This document shows positions 51,165-60,300 of a DNA stretch of 62,716 bases, piece by piece. The position numbers and the translations under genes were made by a program. The notes below the pieces were generated by a model. The model had not been told where the DNA came from. It was given only the letters and a program-made list of their open reading frames with translations, and made no database searches. The number at the start of each line of letters is the position of its first letter. The stretch's first letter is position 1. The DNA comes from Chloroflexota bacterium (GTDB lineage: Bacteria > Chloroflexota > Anaerolineae > Aggregatilineales > Phototrophicaceae): contig VXLV01000089.1 in assembly GCA_009841405.1 (NCBI GenBank), positions 36,527 to 99,242 of the forward strand, given 5' to 3'.

Positions 51165-52076
51165 ATGCTGAAGCGGTTCTCGAAGCGCGTGTGGGACGGG
51201 CGTTGGGGTTATGTATTCATCGCGCCTGCCATGATTCCCTTCGCCATCTTCACCGCCTATCCGCTGGTGCAGGGGCTGCTGCTCAGCTTCTACAAGGCGG
51301 GCGTCAATCGTGACAAGTGGAAGTACATCGGGCTGAAGAATTACACCAACCTGCTGACGCGGGACCCGGTCTTCCCCACCGCCATCAAGAACACCTTTCT
51401 GTTTGTGCTGGGTGTGGTGCCGGCGGCGATGATCATTTGCCTTTTCGTCGCCGTGCTGATCTACCCGCTCAGCCAGCGCAAGCAAACCTTCTTCCGCGCC
51501 GCCTTTTATATGCCGGTGGTCTCGGCCGGCGTCGTGTTGGCGATGGTGTGGGTCTATATCTACAGCCAGGAATATGGCTTGTTGAATTATCTGTTTGAGA
51601 CGCTTGGCTTGCTTGAGCTCTTGAACGAGGGCGAGAAAATCGGCTGGCTGGCGCAGACAAATACCGCCTTGCTGTCGCTGGCGATCGTCGTCTTGAGCTG
51701 GAGCTTGGGGCAGCCGCTGATTCTCTTCCTCGCTGGCCTGGGCGCAATCCCGGAGCCGCTCTACGACGCCGCCAAGATCGACGGCGCCAGCGGCTGGCAG
51801 GCGTTTTGGAAGATTACCTTGCCGCTGCTGCGCCCGACCATGCTCTTTGTACTGGTCGTCCTGACAATCGCGGTTTTCCAGGTATTCGTCGTCGTGCAAC
51901 TCATGACCCTGGGCGGCCCGGCCAACGCGACGCAGACCATCGTCTATCGCATCTGGGTGACGGGCATCGTCGGCGCCAAATTCGGCTACGGCTCGGCCAT
52001 GGCAGTGATTCTGCTGTCGATTGTCAGCCTCGTGGCCCTTGTCCAGTTCAAGCTGCTGGACCGGCAGCTTACCTGA
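51165..52076 (+). CDS. sugar ABC transporter permease, MalF/UgpA type
   Basis: A 303-residue permease with six membrane segments. It starts MLKRFSKRVWDGRWGYVFIA, with YVFIAPAMIPFAIFTAYPLVQG as first segment, GLKNYTNLLTRDPVF in the first periplasmic loop, and the EAA loop YDAAKIDGASGWQAFWKITLPLL at about 206. CGGAG upstream sets the ATG; an in-frame start at 51135 is less likely. It pairs with the MalG-type gene 23 bases downstream. Confidence 0.9.
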   Translation: MLKRFSKRVWDGRWGYVFIAPAMIPFAIFTAYPLVQGLLLSFYKAGVNRDKWKYIGLKNYTNLLTRDPVFPTAIKNTFLFVLGVVPAAMIICLFVAVLIYPLSQRKQTFFRAAFYMPVVSAGVVLAMVWVYIYSQEYGLLNYLFETLGLLELLNEGEKIGWLAQTNTALLSLAIVVLSWSLGQPLILFLAGLGAIPEPLYDAAKIDGASGWQAFWKITLPLLRPTMLFVLVVLTIAVFQVFVVVQLMTLGGPANATQTIVYRIWVTGIVGAKFGYGSAMAVILLSIVSLVALVQFKLLDRQLT

Positions 52077-52099
52077 TTCCGGCCGTGGAGTAACAGATT

Positions 52100-52996
52100 A
52101 TGGCAGAGACAACGTTGGACTACAGCCGGGGCTTGATGCCCGGAGACCAAGTCTTGCGACGGCGTTACCTGGTCGGGCGCTGGCTGCGCTACCTGGCGCT
52201 GGCAATTATCGTGGCCCTGGCAATCATTCTGCTGATTCCCATCCTCTGGATGATACTCGGCTCCTTCAAGATTCAGCGGGTCGCCCTGGCGTATCCGCCT
52301 GAACTAATCCCCAGCAACCCGGTCATGGACAATTGGGAGCGCCTCTTGATTGACCGGCCCTCAATGCGCTGGCTGGTGAACTCCTTCATCGTGGCCGGCG
52401 GCATCGCGATCTTCGGCGTCCTCACCAGCACCTGCGCCGGCTACGCCTTTGGCAAAAAGCAGTTCCCGGGCCGGACGATCTTCTTCTGGCTGATCTTGAT
52501 GACGATGATGCTGCCGCGCCAAATATACATCATTCCCTTGTTTGTACTGATGAAGAGTTTCGGCTGGTTCAACAGCTACCAGGGGATGATTGCGCCCTAT
52601 ATCGTGTATCCCTTCGGCATATTTCTCATGCGGCAATACATGCAGTCCATCCCTGATGAGTTGCTGGAGGCGGGCAAAATGGACGGCGCCAGCGAAATAC
52701 AGCTCTTCCGTCATGTCGTCTTGCCGCTGAGCCGGCCCGCCATCGGCGCCATCGCGATATTTGCGTTTATGGCCGGCTGGAACGATTATCTCTGGCAACT
52801 GGTGATGGCGACCGACGAGCTTTGGCTGACGCTGCCGGTGGGCGTGGCCAAGCTGACCGCATCGGGCGTGGGCAGCATTGACATCGGCGTCGGCATGGCG
52901 GGCGCCACCTTCGCCTTCGTCCCCATGTTGCTGATCTTCCTGGTCTTCCAGAATTACTTTATCAAAGGCATTACCGTCGGCGCGCTCAAGGGCTAG
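52100..52996 (+). CDS. sugar ABC transporter permease, MalG/UgpE type
   Basis: A 298-residue permease. A first segment at about 30-52 (LALAIIVALAIILLIPILWMI) is followed by GSFKIQRVALAYPPELIP, typical of MalG-like proteins, and by five further segments. The EAA loop is LLEAGKMDGASEIQLFRHVVLPLS at about 190, and the C-terminus QNYFIKGITVGALKG is the conserved MalG tail. It works with the preceding MalF-type protein and binding protein. ATPase presumably shared with other importers. Confidence 0.92.
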   Translation: MAETTLDYSRGLMPGDQVLRRRYLVGRWLRYLALAIIVALAIILLIPILWMILGSFKIQRVALAYPPELIPSNPVMDNWERLLIDRPSMRWLVNSFIVAGGIAIFGVLTSTCAGYAFGKKQFPGRTIFFWLILMTMMLPRQIYIIPLFVLMKSFGWFNSYQGMIAPYIVYPFGIFLMRQYMQSIPDELLEAGKMDGASEIQLFRHVVLPLSRPAIGAIAIFAFMAGWNDYLWQLVMATDELWLTLPVGVAKLTASGVGSIDIGVGMAGATFAFVPMLLIFLVFQNYFIKGITVGALKG

Positions 52997-53105
52997 GCGG
53001 ATGACTTCGGCATCGCTTCTTCCGGAGTCGAATCCGCGGGGACAACGGCTCGCCGTACCTTGTAACCGCCTGTTCGCCGGCCGCGCTAACTAGGCAGAGC
53101 GATTG

Positions 53106-53891
53106 ATGACCGTCCCTGACTTCGCCGCCTCTTTTTTGACCTTCCGCATCGACTGGAACTTGAAACCGAGCCTGACTTCATCGCACGAGCCGCCCTTCAC
53201 GCTCAACAACGCGCGGATTCAGATAGAGTCCAGCTGCAAAATCAGCGACCGCGTCACGGGCGAGGCGCAAACCTTTGTGTTGGGCGCGTCTTGCAAGACC
53301 GAATACGTCGGCGTCGCGCGCGATATGTGGACTACGCCCAACGCCGACTTTTGCATCATCTTGTCGGACGAAGCGTTCCTGATACTCAAAAGCTGGGACC
53401 GCAACAACAAAGGCGTCATGCGTTATCCGGCCTCGCTGGGCGAGCAGCCCGAGCGCCAATCCGGGCTTGTCAGCGATACCTACGAGCGCGTCAGCATCAA
53501 CCTGCGGCCCATGCGCGCGCGGCCGCTGGGCAGCGCTGAGGCGATTGTGGCGGCCACGCTGGCGGGCGACCGGCTGGTCGGTCGCTGCGCATTCGACTTG
53601 CGCGACCGCTATGACATCGAGATTGACTTTCCCATCAAGACGATGAACGCCAACGAGCGCGAATGGATCTACCAGGTCGATACCGGCCCTGTCTTGTTCC
53701 CGGATCTAAACGCAGATTATCACGACTGGATCGACAGCTTTCATTTGGCTTACTTGGCCTTCAACCGCGCCGACTGGGCCGAGTTCATCCTGCAAGTCCC
53801 AACGCCGCTGAGCGAGGGCGTATCGGTGAATCACTATTCTCGAGTCGTGCAAATGAAGACGCATAACACAGTGTTTCGGGCATTGGCATGA
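53106..53891 (+). CDS. unknown protein in the oxidase/aldolase operon
   Basis: A 261-residue soluble protein that I cannot assign. It begins MTVPDFAASFLTFRIDWNLK and appears mixed alpha/beta, with several aromatic-rich strands (WTTPNADFCIILSDEAFLIL; EWIYQVDTGPVLFPDL) and no signal peptide or membrane segment. TTG at 53103 is one codon upstream. Its TGA overlaps the ATG of the FAD oxidoreductase gene (ATGA), so the two are coupled and it probably takes part in the same pathway. Confidence 0.6.
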   Translation: MTVPDFAASFLTFRIDWNLKPSLTSSHEPPFTLNNARIQIESSCKISDRVTGEAQTFVLGASCKTEYVGVARDMWTTPNADFCIILSDEAFLILKSWDRNNKGVMRYPASLGEQPERQSGLVSDTYERVSINLRPMRARPLGSAEAIVAATLAGDRLVGRCAFDLRDRYDIEIDFPIKTMNANEREWIYQVDTGPVLFPDLNADYHDWIDSFHLAYLAFNRADWAEFILQVPTPLSEGVSVNHYSRVVQMKTHNTVFRALA

Positions 53892-55090
53892 GCGCGGACC
53901 GCATCGTCATCGTTGGCGGCGGCGTCATCGGATTAAGCGCCGCCTGGCATTTGGCGCGGGGTGGCGGCGTCAGCGTGACGCTGCTCGAAAAAGACGCGGT
54001 CGGCGCCGGCTCGAGCGCGCGCGCGGGCGGTATCATCACGGGCCATCTCTGGAGCAAGACCGGCGTCGAGGCGCGCAAGATCAGCTTGCGCCTCTTGCAT
54101 GCGCTTACTGGGGAGCTCCGCGCTTATGGCTATGCCTATCAAGCGGTTGGCTGCTTGAATTTATTCGCGCCCTCCGATTGGCCGGAGCGAATGCGATTGC
54201 TGCCGCTCTACGACCAAACAGGCGTGCCCTACGAGATTCTTGACGCCGCCGAGATTCGCGAACGCTGGCCGCTGCTGGCGCCGGAGGACGGCGCGATCGG
54301 CTTATTCGATCCGCTGGGCGGCTACAGCGAGCCGGACGACTACATCCCGGCGCTAGCGCGGAAGTGCCGCGATCTGGGCGTCGATATCCGCGAGGGCGCA
54401 ATGGTCACCGGCTTCGCGCGGCAGCGTGGACGGTTCACAGGCGTCTTCGTGGACGGCGTCCCGCTAGACGCGAAGCGGGTCATTTGCACTGTGCATAGCT
54501 GGACCAACCGCCTGCTGGCTGAGGCCGGTATACAGCTGCCGCTCAAGTCATTTGTGCATCAGCGTTACCTGACCGCGCCGCTGGCCGAAGCCGCGGAGCT
54601 GCCGGCGGTGAACGCCAATCCCTATGCCGCCTACCTGCGGCCGGCCAAGGGCAAGCGCATTTTGGTCGGCGGGGAGACAGCCGCCCGGCACGAGTTCGGG
54701 ACGCCGCCGCTCGCCTTCGGCATGGACGCGCTCGACGCGCCGCGGGGCTTCTGCGATCGCCTGCGCGCCCAGGTCCAGCCGCTGCTGCCGGCGCTGGCGG
54801 GGAATGGGTTCACTGAAGAGCGGGTCGGGCTTATCAGCATCGCCATGGACGGCGAGCCGATTCTGGGCGCGGCGCCGGGCTTGCCGGGGCTGATCGTCGG
54901 CGCAGCCTTCCATTCGGGCGGATTCGCCTACAATCCGGTCGCCGGCAAGCTGCTGGCGGAATTGGCGACAAAGGGCGAAACTGAACTCGATGTCGCGGCC
55001 TTTTCGCCTGCTCGCTTCAGCGCCGCGGCGACTGACGACTATTTGAACTTGCGGCTGCGGCAGCAAGACGCATTCTTGCGCCGCCACTAA
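53888..55090 (+). CDS. FAD-dependent amino-acid oxidase-like enzyme (DAO family)
   Basis: A 400-residue flavoprotein of the D-amino-acid/glycine oxidase (DadA/SoxB-like) family. The FAD-binding dinucleotide motif is IVIVGGGVIGLSAAWHLARG (about 5-24), then TLLEKDAVGAGSSARAGGII (about 36), and the C-terminal flavin contact GLIVGAAFHSGGFAYNPVAGKLLAELA (about 335). Enzymes of this group oxidise amino acids or N-methyl amino acids to the imino acid or keto acid. In this operon it may act on D-amino or hydroxy-amino acids together with the D-threonine-aldolase-like enzyme. Coupled to the unknown protein upstream. Confidence 0.88.
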   Translation: MSADRIVIVGGGVIGLSAAWHLARGGGVSVTLLEKDAVGAGSSARAGGIITGHLWSKTGVEARKISLRLLHALTGELRAYGYAYQAVGCLNLFAPSDWPERMRLLPLYDQTGVPYEILDAAEIRERWPLLAPEDGAIGLFDPLGGYSEPDDYIPALARKCRDLGVDIREGAMVTGFARQRGRFTGVFVDGVPLDAKRVICTVHSWTNRLLAEAGIQLPLKSFVHQRYLTAPLAEAAELPAVNANPYAAYLRPAKGKRILVGGETAARHEFGTPPLAFGMDALDAPRGFCDRLRAQVQPLLPALAGNGFTEERVGLISIAMDGEPILGAAPGLPGLIVGAAFHSGGFAYNPVAGKLLAELATKGETELDVAAFSPARFSAAATDDYLNLRLRQQDAFLRRH

Positions 55091-55105
55091 TCTGGAGAGG
55101 CTCTG

Positions 55106-56065
55106 ATGCGCTATCGCCAACTGGGGACAACTGACCTGCGCCTTTCCGAGGTGTCGCTGGGGACGGTCGCGTTGGGCATTCCCTACGGCGTTGGCGCGGA
55201 AGCGCCGGGCGCGGATGGCGTCCCGCCGCCAGCGGACCGCGACGCCATCGCGCTCGTCCACCATGCCATTGATCGCGGCTTGAACTTCTTTGACACCGCC
55301 CGCGCCTATGGCCGCAGCGAGAAGTTGCTGGGCAAAGCGCTGCGTGGCCAGCGGCACAAGATACTGCTGGCGACGAAGGTCAGTTGTCAAGACGACGACG
55401 GCAAAGACTTTCGCGGTCGCGACCTGGCAGACAAGATGGCCGCATCGCTGCATACCAGCTTGCGGCTGCTGGGCACGGAATATGTCGATCTGCTGCTCTT
55501 GCACAGCGCCTCGACTGAATTGCTGGATAGCGGCGCCGCCATCGCGCAGCTGAAGCGCTTCCAGGCCGACGGCAAAACACGGTACATCGGCGCCTCGACT
55601 TACGGAACGGTCGCGCCGCGCATCGCCATCGCTCAAGGGGTTGACGCGCTGCAAGTCGCCTTCAATATTCTGGACCAGCGCCTGGCGGCTGAGGTCTTGC
55701 CCGCCGCCGACGCTGCCGGCGTCGGCATCATCGCGCGCTCGGTCTTTCTTAAGGGCGCGCTCAGCTCGAGAGCGGAATACTTGCCTGCGCGCCTCAGCGC
55801 GCTGAAGAGGCAGTCCCGCGCCGTCGAGCAAGCCGCGGCCGCGCTATCGCCGCCGCTGACGCGCGAGGCGGCCGCGCTGAAATTCGTCCTGGCGCACGAG
55901 TCGATCGCTACCGCGCTGGTCGGCGTCCGCGATATCGCCGAGCTGGAAGCCAGCCTGGCGGCCGCGCGCGCGCCCGGCTTCTGCGAAGCGACCCTCGAGC
56001 GCTTCCGGCAGTTGCGCTGCGATGAAGACGAGTTGCTGGATCCAAGTACCTGGGGGCTGCCGTAA
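55106..56065 (+). CDS. aldo/keto reductase
   Basis: A 319-residue NAD(P)H-dependent reductase of the AKR superfamily, with MRYRQLGTTDLRLSEVSLGT at the N-terminus. FFDTARAYGRSEKLLGKAL (about 62-80) holds the catalytic Asp and Tyr, LLATKVSCQD supplies the Lys (about 92), then YVDLLLLHSAS with the His (about 132) and RYIGASTYG. The C-terminal region (about 200-319) includes FVLAHESIATALVGVRDIAEL, the cofactor loop. TGGAGAGG lies about six bases upstream. It is 15 bases after the FAD oxidase, so in the same operon, and would reduce an aldehyde or ketone intermediate. Confidence 0.9.
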   Translation: MRYRQLGTTDLRLSEVSLGTVALGIPYGVGAEAPGADGVPPPADRDAIALVHHAIDRGLNFFDTARAYGRSEKLLGKALRGQRHKILLATKVSCQDDDGKDFRGRDLADKMAASLHTSLRLLGTEYVDLLLLHSASTELLDSGAAIAQLKRFQADGKTRYIGASTYGTVAPRIAIAQGVDALQVAFNILDQRLAAEVLPAADAAGVGIIARSVFLKGALSSRAEYLPARLSALKRQSRAVEQAAAALSPPLTREAAALKFVLAHESIATALVGVRDIAELEASLAAARAPGFCEATLERFRQLRCDEDELLDPSTWGLP

Positions 56066-56096
56066 GTCCTAGTAATCGCATGTAAGGAGTTGAAAG

Positions 56097-56141
56097 ATGT
56101 TCCCGCGAAATCGAATCGCTAAAATCGTCGAGTGCGTGTAG
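56097..56141 (+). other. short ORF with good ribosome-binding site, closed by repeat
   Basis: TAAGGAG seven bases before an ATG opens a 14-codon frame (MFPRNRIAKIVECV) whose stop is the TAG of the palindromic repeat at 56137. It may be the truncated head of a gene lost when the repeat arrived, or a leader peptide. Confidence 0.25.
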
Positions 56142-56165
56142 GGGCGAGCCATTGGCTCGCCCGCA
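56137..56165. repeat. palindromic repeat
   Basis: An intact unit with arms GGGCGAGCC and GGCTCGCCC, loop ATT, between the aldo/keto reductase and the D-threonine-aldolase-like gene. Confidence 0.9.
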
Positions 56166-56229
56166 AATCTCATAAAGTATAAGACATGATATGCATGACT
56201 TGCTTGCACTTACTATGGAGAAGAGGCCG

Positions 56230-56262
56230 ATGAACATGCCGATAGCGGGAGCGACTGCATGA
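56230..56262 (+). other. ten-codon upstream ORF overlapping the next start
   Basis: ATG AAC ATG CCG.. with GGAGAAGAGG in front encodes MNMPIAGATA and ends in a TGA that overlaps the ATG of the PLP enzyme gene (ATGA). The arrangement could couple translation of that gene to this leader. Confidence 0.25.
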
Positions 56263-57329
56263 GCGAAGCGGGAAGAACAAAGGCGGACCTGGACACGCCA
56301 GCGCTGTGGGTCGACCTGGATACCCTGGAGCGGAATATCGCCGAATTGGCGAGGCACTTCGCGGCGGCTGGGGTGCAATGGCGTCCGCACATGAAAGGCA
56401 TTCGCGTGCCGGCGATCGCGCGCAAGGCGATCGCGGCAGGCGCAATCGGCGTGACATGCGCCACCATGCGCGAAGCTGAAGCGATGGCGGATGGCGGCGT
56501 CGGGGATATTCTCATCGCCAATCAGATGGTCGGCCAGCGCAAGATTTCGCGGCTGACGCGGCTCTGCCAGCGGGCCGATGTCAAGGTCATCGTCGACAAC
56601 GCCGATAACGTTCGAGAGCTCGACGCGGCCGCTCGTTGCCACGGCCTGCGGATTGGCGTCTTGATCGATGTCGATTGCGGCATGAACCGCACCGGGCTGC
56701 TGCCTGGACCGCCAGTGCTGGAGTTGGCGCATGCCGTCGAACGCAGCGACGGTCTCCGCTTCCTGGGGCTCATGGCTTGGGAAGGCCATACCTTGGCGCT
56801 GGCCGACCCCGACGAGCGCGTGCTGGCGACTAGAGACGCGATCGCGCGGCTGGTGGCTATGGCTGAGGCCTGCCGCGCCGCCGGGCTGCAGGCGCCCATC
56901 GTGAGCGGCGGCGGCAGCGGCACTTACAAGACGACGCCCTTCATCAAAGGCATGACGGAGATTCAGGCCGGCGGCGCCATATTCTGTGATGTGATCTATC
57001 AGCGATGGGGCGTAGAAACCACGCCCTGCCTCTTCGTGCAGACAATTGTCAGCAGTCGGCCCGCGCCCGATCGCATCGTGGTTGACGCCGGTTTCAAGAC
57101 GCTGCCCATCTGGCACGCTCAACCCCGGGGCATTGGACTGCCCGCGGTCAAGAGCCATGCCTCATCGGCGGAGCACGGCGTCATCACACTTGAGCGCGCT
57201 GACACGCGGATCAAGGTGGGCGATCTGCTCGATTTCATCGTCGGTTATACCGACAGCGCCATCATCTTGCATCGAAAGCTCTATGGCATCCGCCAGGGCG
57301 TGGTTGAGGTCGAATGGGATTTGATTTAG
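56259..57329 (+). CDS. D-threonine aldolase-like PLP enzyme (alanine racemase N-terminal fold)
   Basis: A 356-residue fold-type III PLP enzyme of the DSD1/D-threonine aldolase group. LDTPALWVDLDTLERNIAEL opens the barrel, QWRPHMKGIRVPAIARKAI (about 45) contains the PLP Lys in an RPHxK context, GVTCATMREAEAMADGG follows, and GVLIDVDCGMNRTGLLPG is in mid-chain. IVSGGGSGTYKTT binds phosphate. The C-terminal domain has the DTRIKVGDLLDFIVGYTDS strand set and a His-Cys-like metal region. These enzymes cleave D-3-hydroxy amino acids to glycine plus an aldehyde, or dehydrate D-serine. The aldehyde could feed the AKR next door. GGGAG lies eight bases before the ATG. Confidence 0.85.
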   Translation: MSEAGRTKADLDTPALWVDLDTLERNIAELARHFAAAGVQWRPHMKGIRVPAIARKAIAAGAIGVTCATMREAEAMADGGVGDILIANQMVGQRKISRLTRLCQRADVKVIVDNADNVRELDAAARCHGLRIGVLIDVDCGMNRTGLLPGPPVLELAHAVERSDGLRFLGLMAWEGHTLALADPDERVLATRDAIARLVAMAEACRAAGLQAPIVSGGGSGTYKTTPFIKGMTEIQAGGAIFCDVIYQRWGVETTPCLFVQTIVSSRPAPDRIVVDAGFKTLPIWHAQPRGIGLPAVKSHASSAEHGVITLERADTRIKVGDLLDFIVGYTDSAIILHRKLYGIRQGVVEVEWDLI

Positions 57330-57363
57330 CGCCGGGAGACATGCGTCCGGTCCGGCTTAAGGC

Positions 57364-60300
57364 ATGCGCGTGATTCGACTGGAGCAACTTAAGGGCAAGA
57401 TGCGCGTCAACGGCATCGTGCCGAATCAGACGGTCGAGCTGGTCGCTGTGGAGCGGACCGGGCCGAATTCGGTATCGGTGTACTATCGCCGCGCTGATGG
57501 CGGCCTGGGAGATATCGTGCTCTTTCGAGAGAACGAGAGCGGTCTGTCCACGCCGCCGCATGAACGTCTGTGGCCCTTTGACGGCGACGGGCAACTGTTG
57601 CGTCTCGTGTCGGAGGCGTACCGAATCCGACTGGGCCACCTCTTCGACCCGCTGCTGGCTGTGCATACCTCGCTCATCGAACCGCTGCCACACCAAATCA
57701 CGGCCGTCTACGAGGAGATGCTGACGCGGCAGCCGCTGCGTTTCTTGCTCGCTGATGATCCTGGCGCGGGCAAGACCATCATGGCGGGCCTGCTCATCCG
57801 CGAGTTGATCGCGCGCGGCGATGTGCGCCGCTGCCTGATTTGCGCGCCGGGCAATCTGACCGAGCAATGGCAAGATGAACTCGGCAACAAGTTCCAGCTC
57901 GATTTCAGGATCGTCACGCGCGAAATGATCGAAGCGTCGCGCAGCGGCAACCCCTTCGCCGAAAATGATCGACTGATCGCGCGGCTGGACCAGATCAGCC
58001 GCAACGAAGCGATTCAAGGCCGCCTGGCGCAAAGCGAATGGGACCTGGTTGTATGCGACGAAGCTCACAAGATGTCGGCCACATACTTCGGCGCCAAGCT
58101 GGAGGAAACCAAACGCTACAGACTCGGCAAGCTGCTGGGCCAGTTGACGCGTCATCTGCTCTTGATGACGGCCACGCCGCACAATGGCAAGGACGATGAC
58201 TTTGATTTGTTCATGAAGCTGTTGGACCCGGACCGCTTTGAAGGGCGGGCGCGCGGCGGCGCCCGGCGCGGCGACGTCGCCGATCTGATGCGGCGGATGA
58301 TCAAGGAAAAGTTGCTGACATTTGCGGGTACGCGGCTCTTCCCCGAGCGGCGTGCGACATCCGTAAACTACGATCTGTCGCCGGAAGAATTCGCGCTTTA
58401 CGAGAGCGTCACCCAGTATGTTCGCGCCGAGTTCAATCGCGCCGACCAACTCGAACATGGCGGGCGCAAGAGCTCGGTTGGCTTCGCGCTGACGATCTTG
58501 CAGCGCCGCCTGGCCTCTTCGCCCGCCGCGATCTACCACTCGCTGCGCCGCCGGCGGGAGAAACTGGAAGCTCGCCTCAAAGAAGAAGAGCAGGGGCCTG
58601 CGCAGGTCTTGCAACCGGCTGCGCTCAGCTTTGATGTGAGCCTCGACGACGACCTGGATGACGCGCCCGACAGCGAGGTGGAGGCGATCGAGACAGAGTT
58701 GGTCGACCATGCGACCGCGGCCAAAACCGTGACGCAGTTGGCCGCGGAAATCTCGATCTTGCGCCGGCTCGAAGGGCAGGCGCGGCGCGTCTTCGACAGC
58801 GGACGTGACAGCAAGTGGCTGCAAATGCTGAGCTTGCTGCAAGATTCGCCGGAGATGCAAAATGCGGACGGCAGCGCGCGCAAGCTGGTGATCTTCACCG
58901 AGCACCGCGATACGCTGGACTATTTGCTGAAACGGCTGACCACCGTTATTGGACGGCCGGAAGCGGTGGTCGCGATCCACGGCGGGACGCAGCGCGAGCA
59001 ACGGCGGAAGATCGAGGCGGAATTCCGGCACGACGCCGATGTACAGATCCTGGTCGCCACCGACGCCGCCGGCGAGGGCATCAACCTGCAGAGCGCCCAT
59101 CTGATGGTCAATTACGACTTGCCCTGGAACCCCAACCGGCTGGAGCAACGCTTCGGGCGCATCCACCGCATCGGGCAGAAAGAAGTCTGCCATCTATGGA
59201 ATCTGGTCGCCGGGGAAACGCGCGAAGGCGCCGTCTATCAGCGCTTGCTGGAGAAGCTGGCGCGAGAGCGCGACCGGCTGAACGGCCAGGTCTTTGACGT
59301 GATCGGCGAGCTATTCCGCCAGACGCCCTTGCGCGACCTCATGATTCAGGCTTTGCGCTACGGCGACAGCCAGGAGGCGCGCGACCGGCTCAACATCGCA
59401 ATCGACAACGCCACCGACCAGGAACGCGTCAAGCGGATCGTTCGCGATGATCTGCTCGTCAGCGGCGTCATGGACACGCGCAAAGTTGAAGAAGTCCGCG
59501 CCGAGATGGAGCGCGCCAACGCCCGCAAGCTGCAGCCGCACTTCATCAAAGCTTTCTTCGCGCAGGCCTTTGAGGCGCTCGGCGGCGCGCTGCACCCGCG
59601 CGAGGCGGGCCGCTACGCCATCAACAACGTGCCAGCGCCGCTTCGCGATCATGCGCGGGCGGCGGGCATCGGGCCGATCGCGCGAAATTATCGGCGCGTC
59701 TGCTTTGAGAAAGGCGCGATCCACCAAGACAAGAAGCCGGAAGCGGCCTTCGTATGCCCCGGCCACCCGCTGCTTGACGCCACGATCAGCCTGATCCTGC
59801 AGCGAGAGCGCGAGACACTCAAACGCGGCGCGATGCTGGTCGACCCGCAGGACCCCGGCGATGCGCTTCGTGTGTTGGTTTACATCGAAGGCGCCATCCA
59901 GGACGCAGTGCCCAGCCGCGGCGCGGATTACACCGTGATCTCGCGCGAGGCGCAGTTCGTCGAGATCGACAGCGCCGGCGCGATCCACGATGCCGGCACG
60001 GCGCCCTACCTGGATTATCGTCCGGCTGACGCGGCGGAGCGGACGAAGATCACGCCGCTGCTGGATCAAGACTGGCTCATGGGCGAGGCGCTGGAGCAGC
60101 GCGCGGTGAACTACGCGATTGAACGCCTCGTGCCGCAGCATATGGCGCGCGTCAAGGGGCCGCGCGATGAGCGCCTCGACAAGACCGAGCGCGCGGTGCA
60201 AGAGCGGCTCACGCGCGAGATCAGTTATTGGGACGGGCGGGCGGCGCAATTGCGCGCGCGGGAAGCGGCCGGCAAAGCGCCGCGCGGCCTCAACAGTCAG

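Noticed and set aside
57262..59193. Minus-strand open frame of 643 codons
   Set aside because: Antisense to the SNF2 helicase gene, whose motifs are unambiguous.
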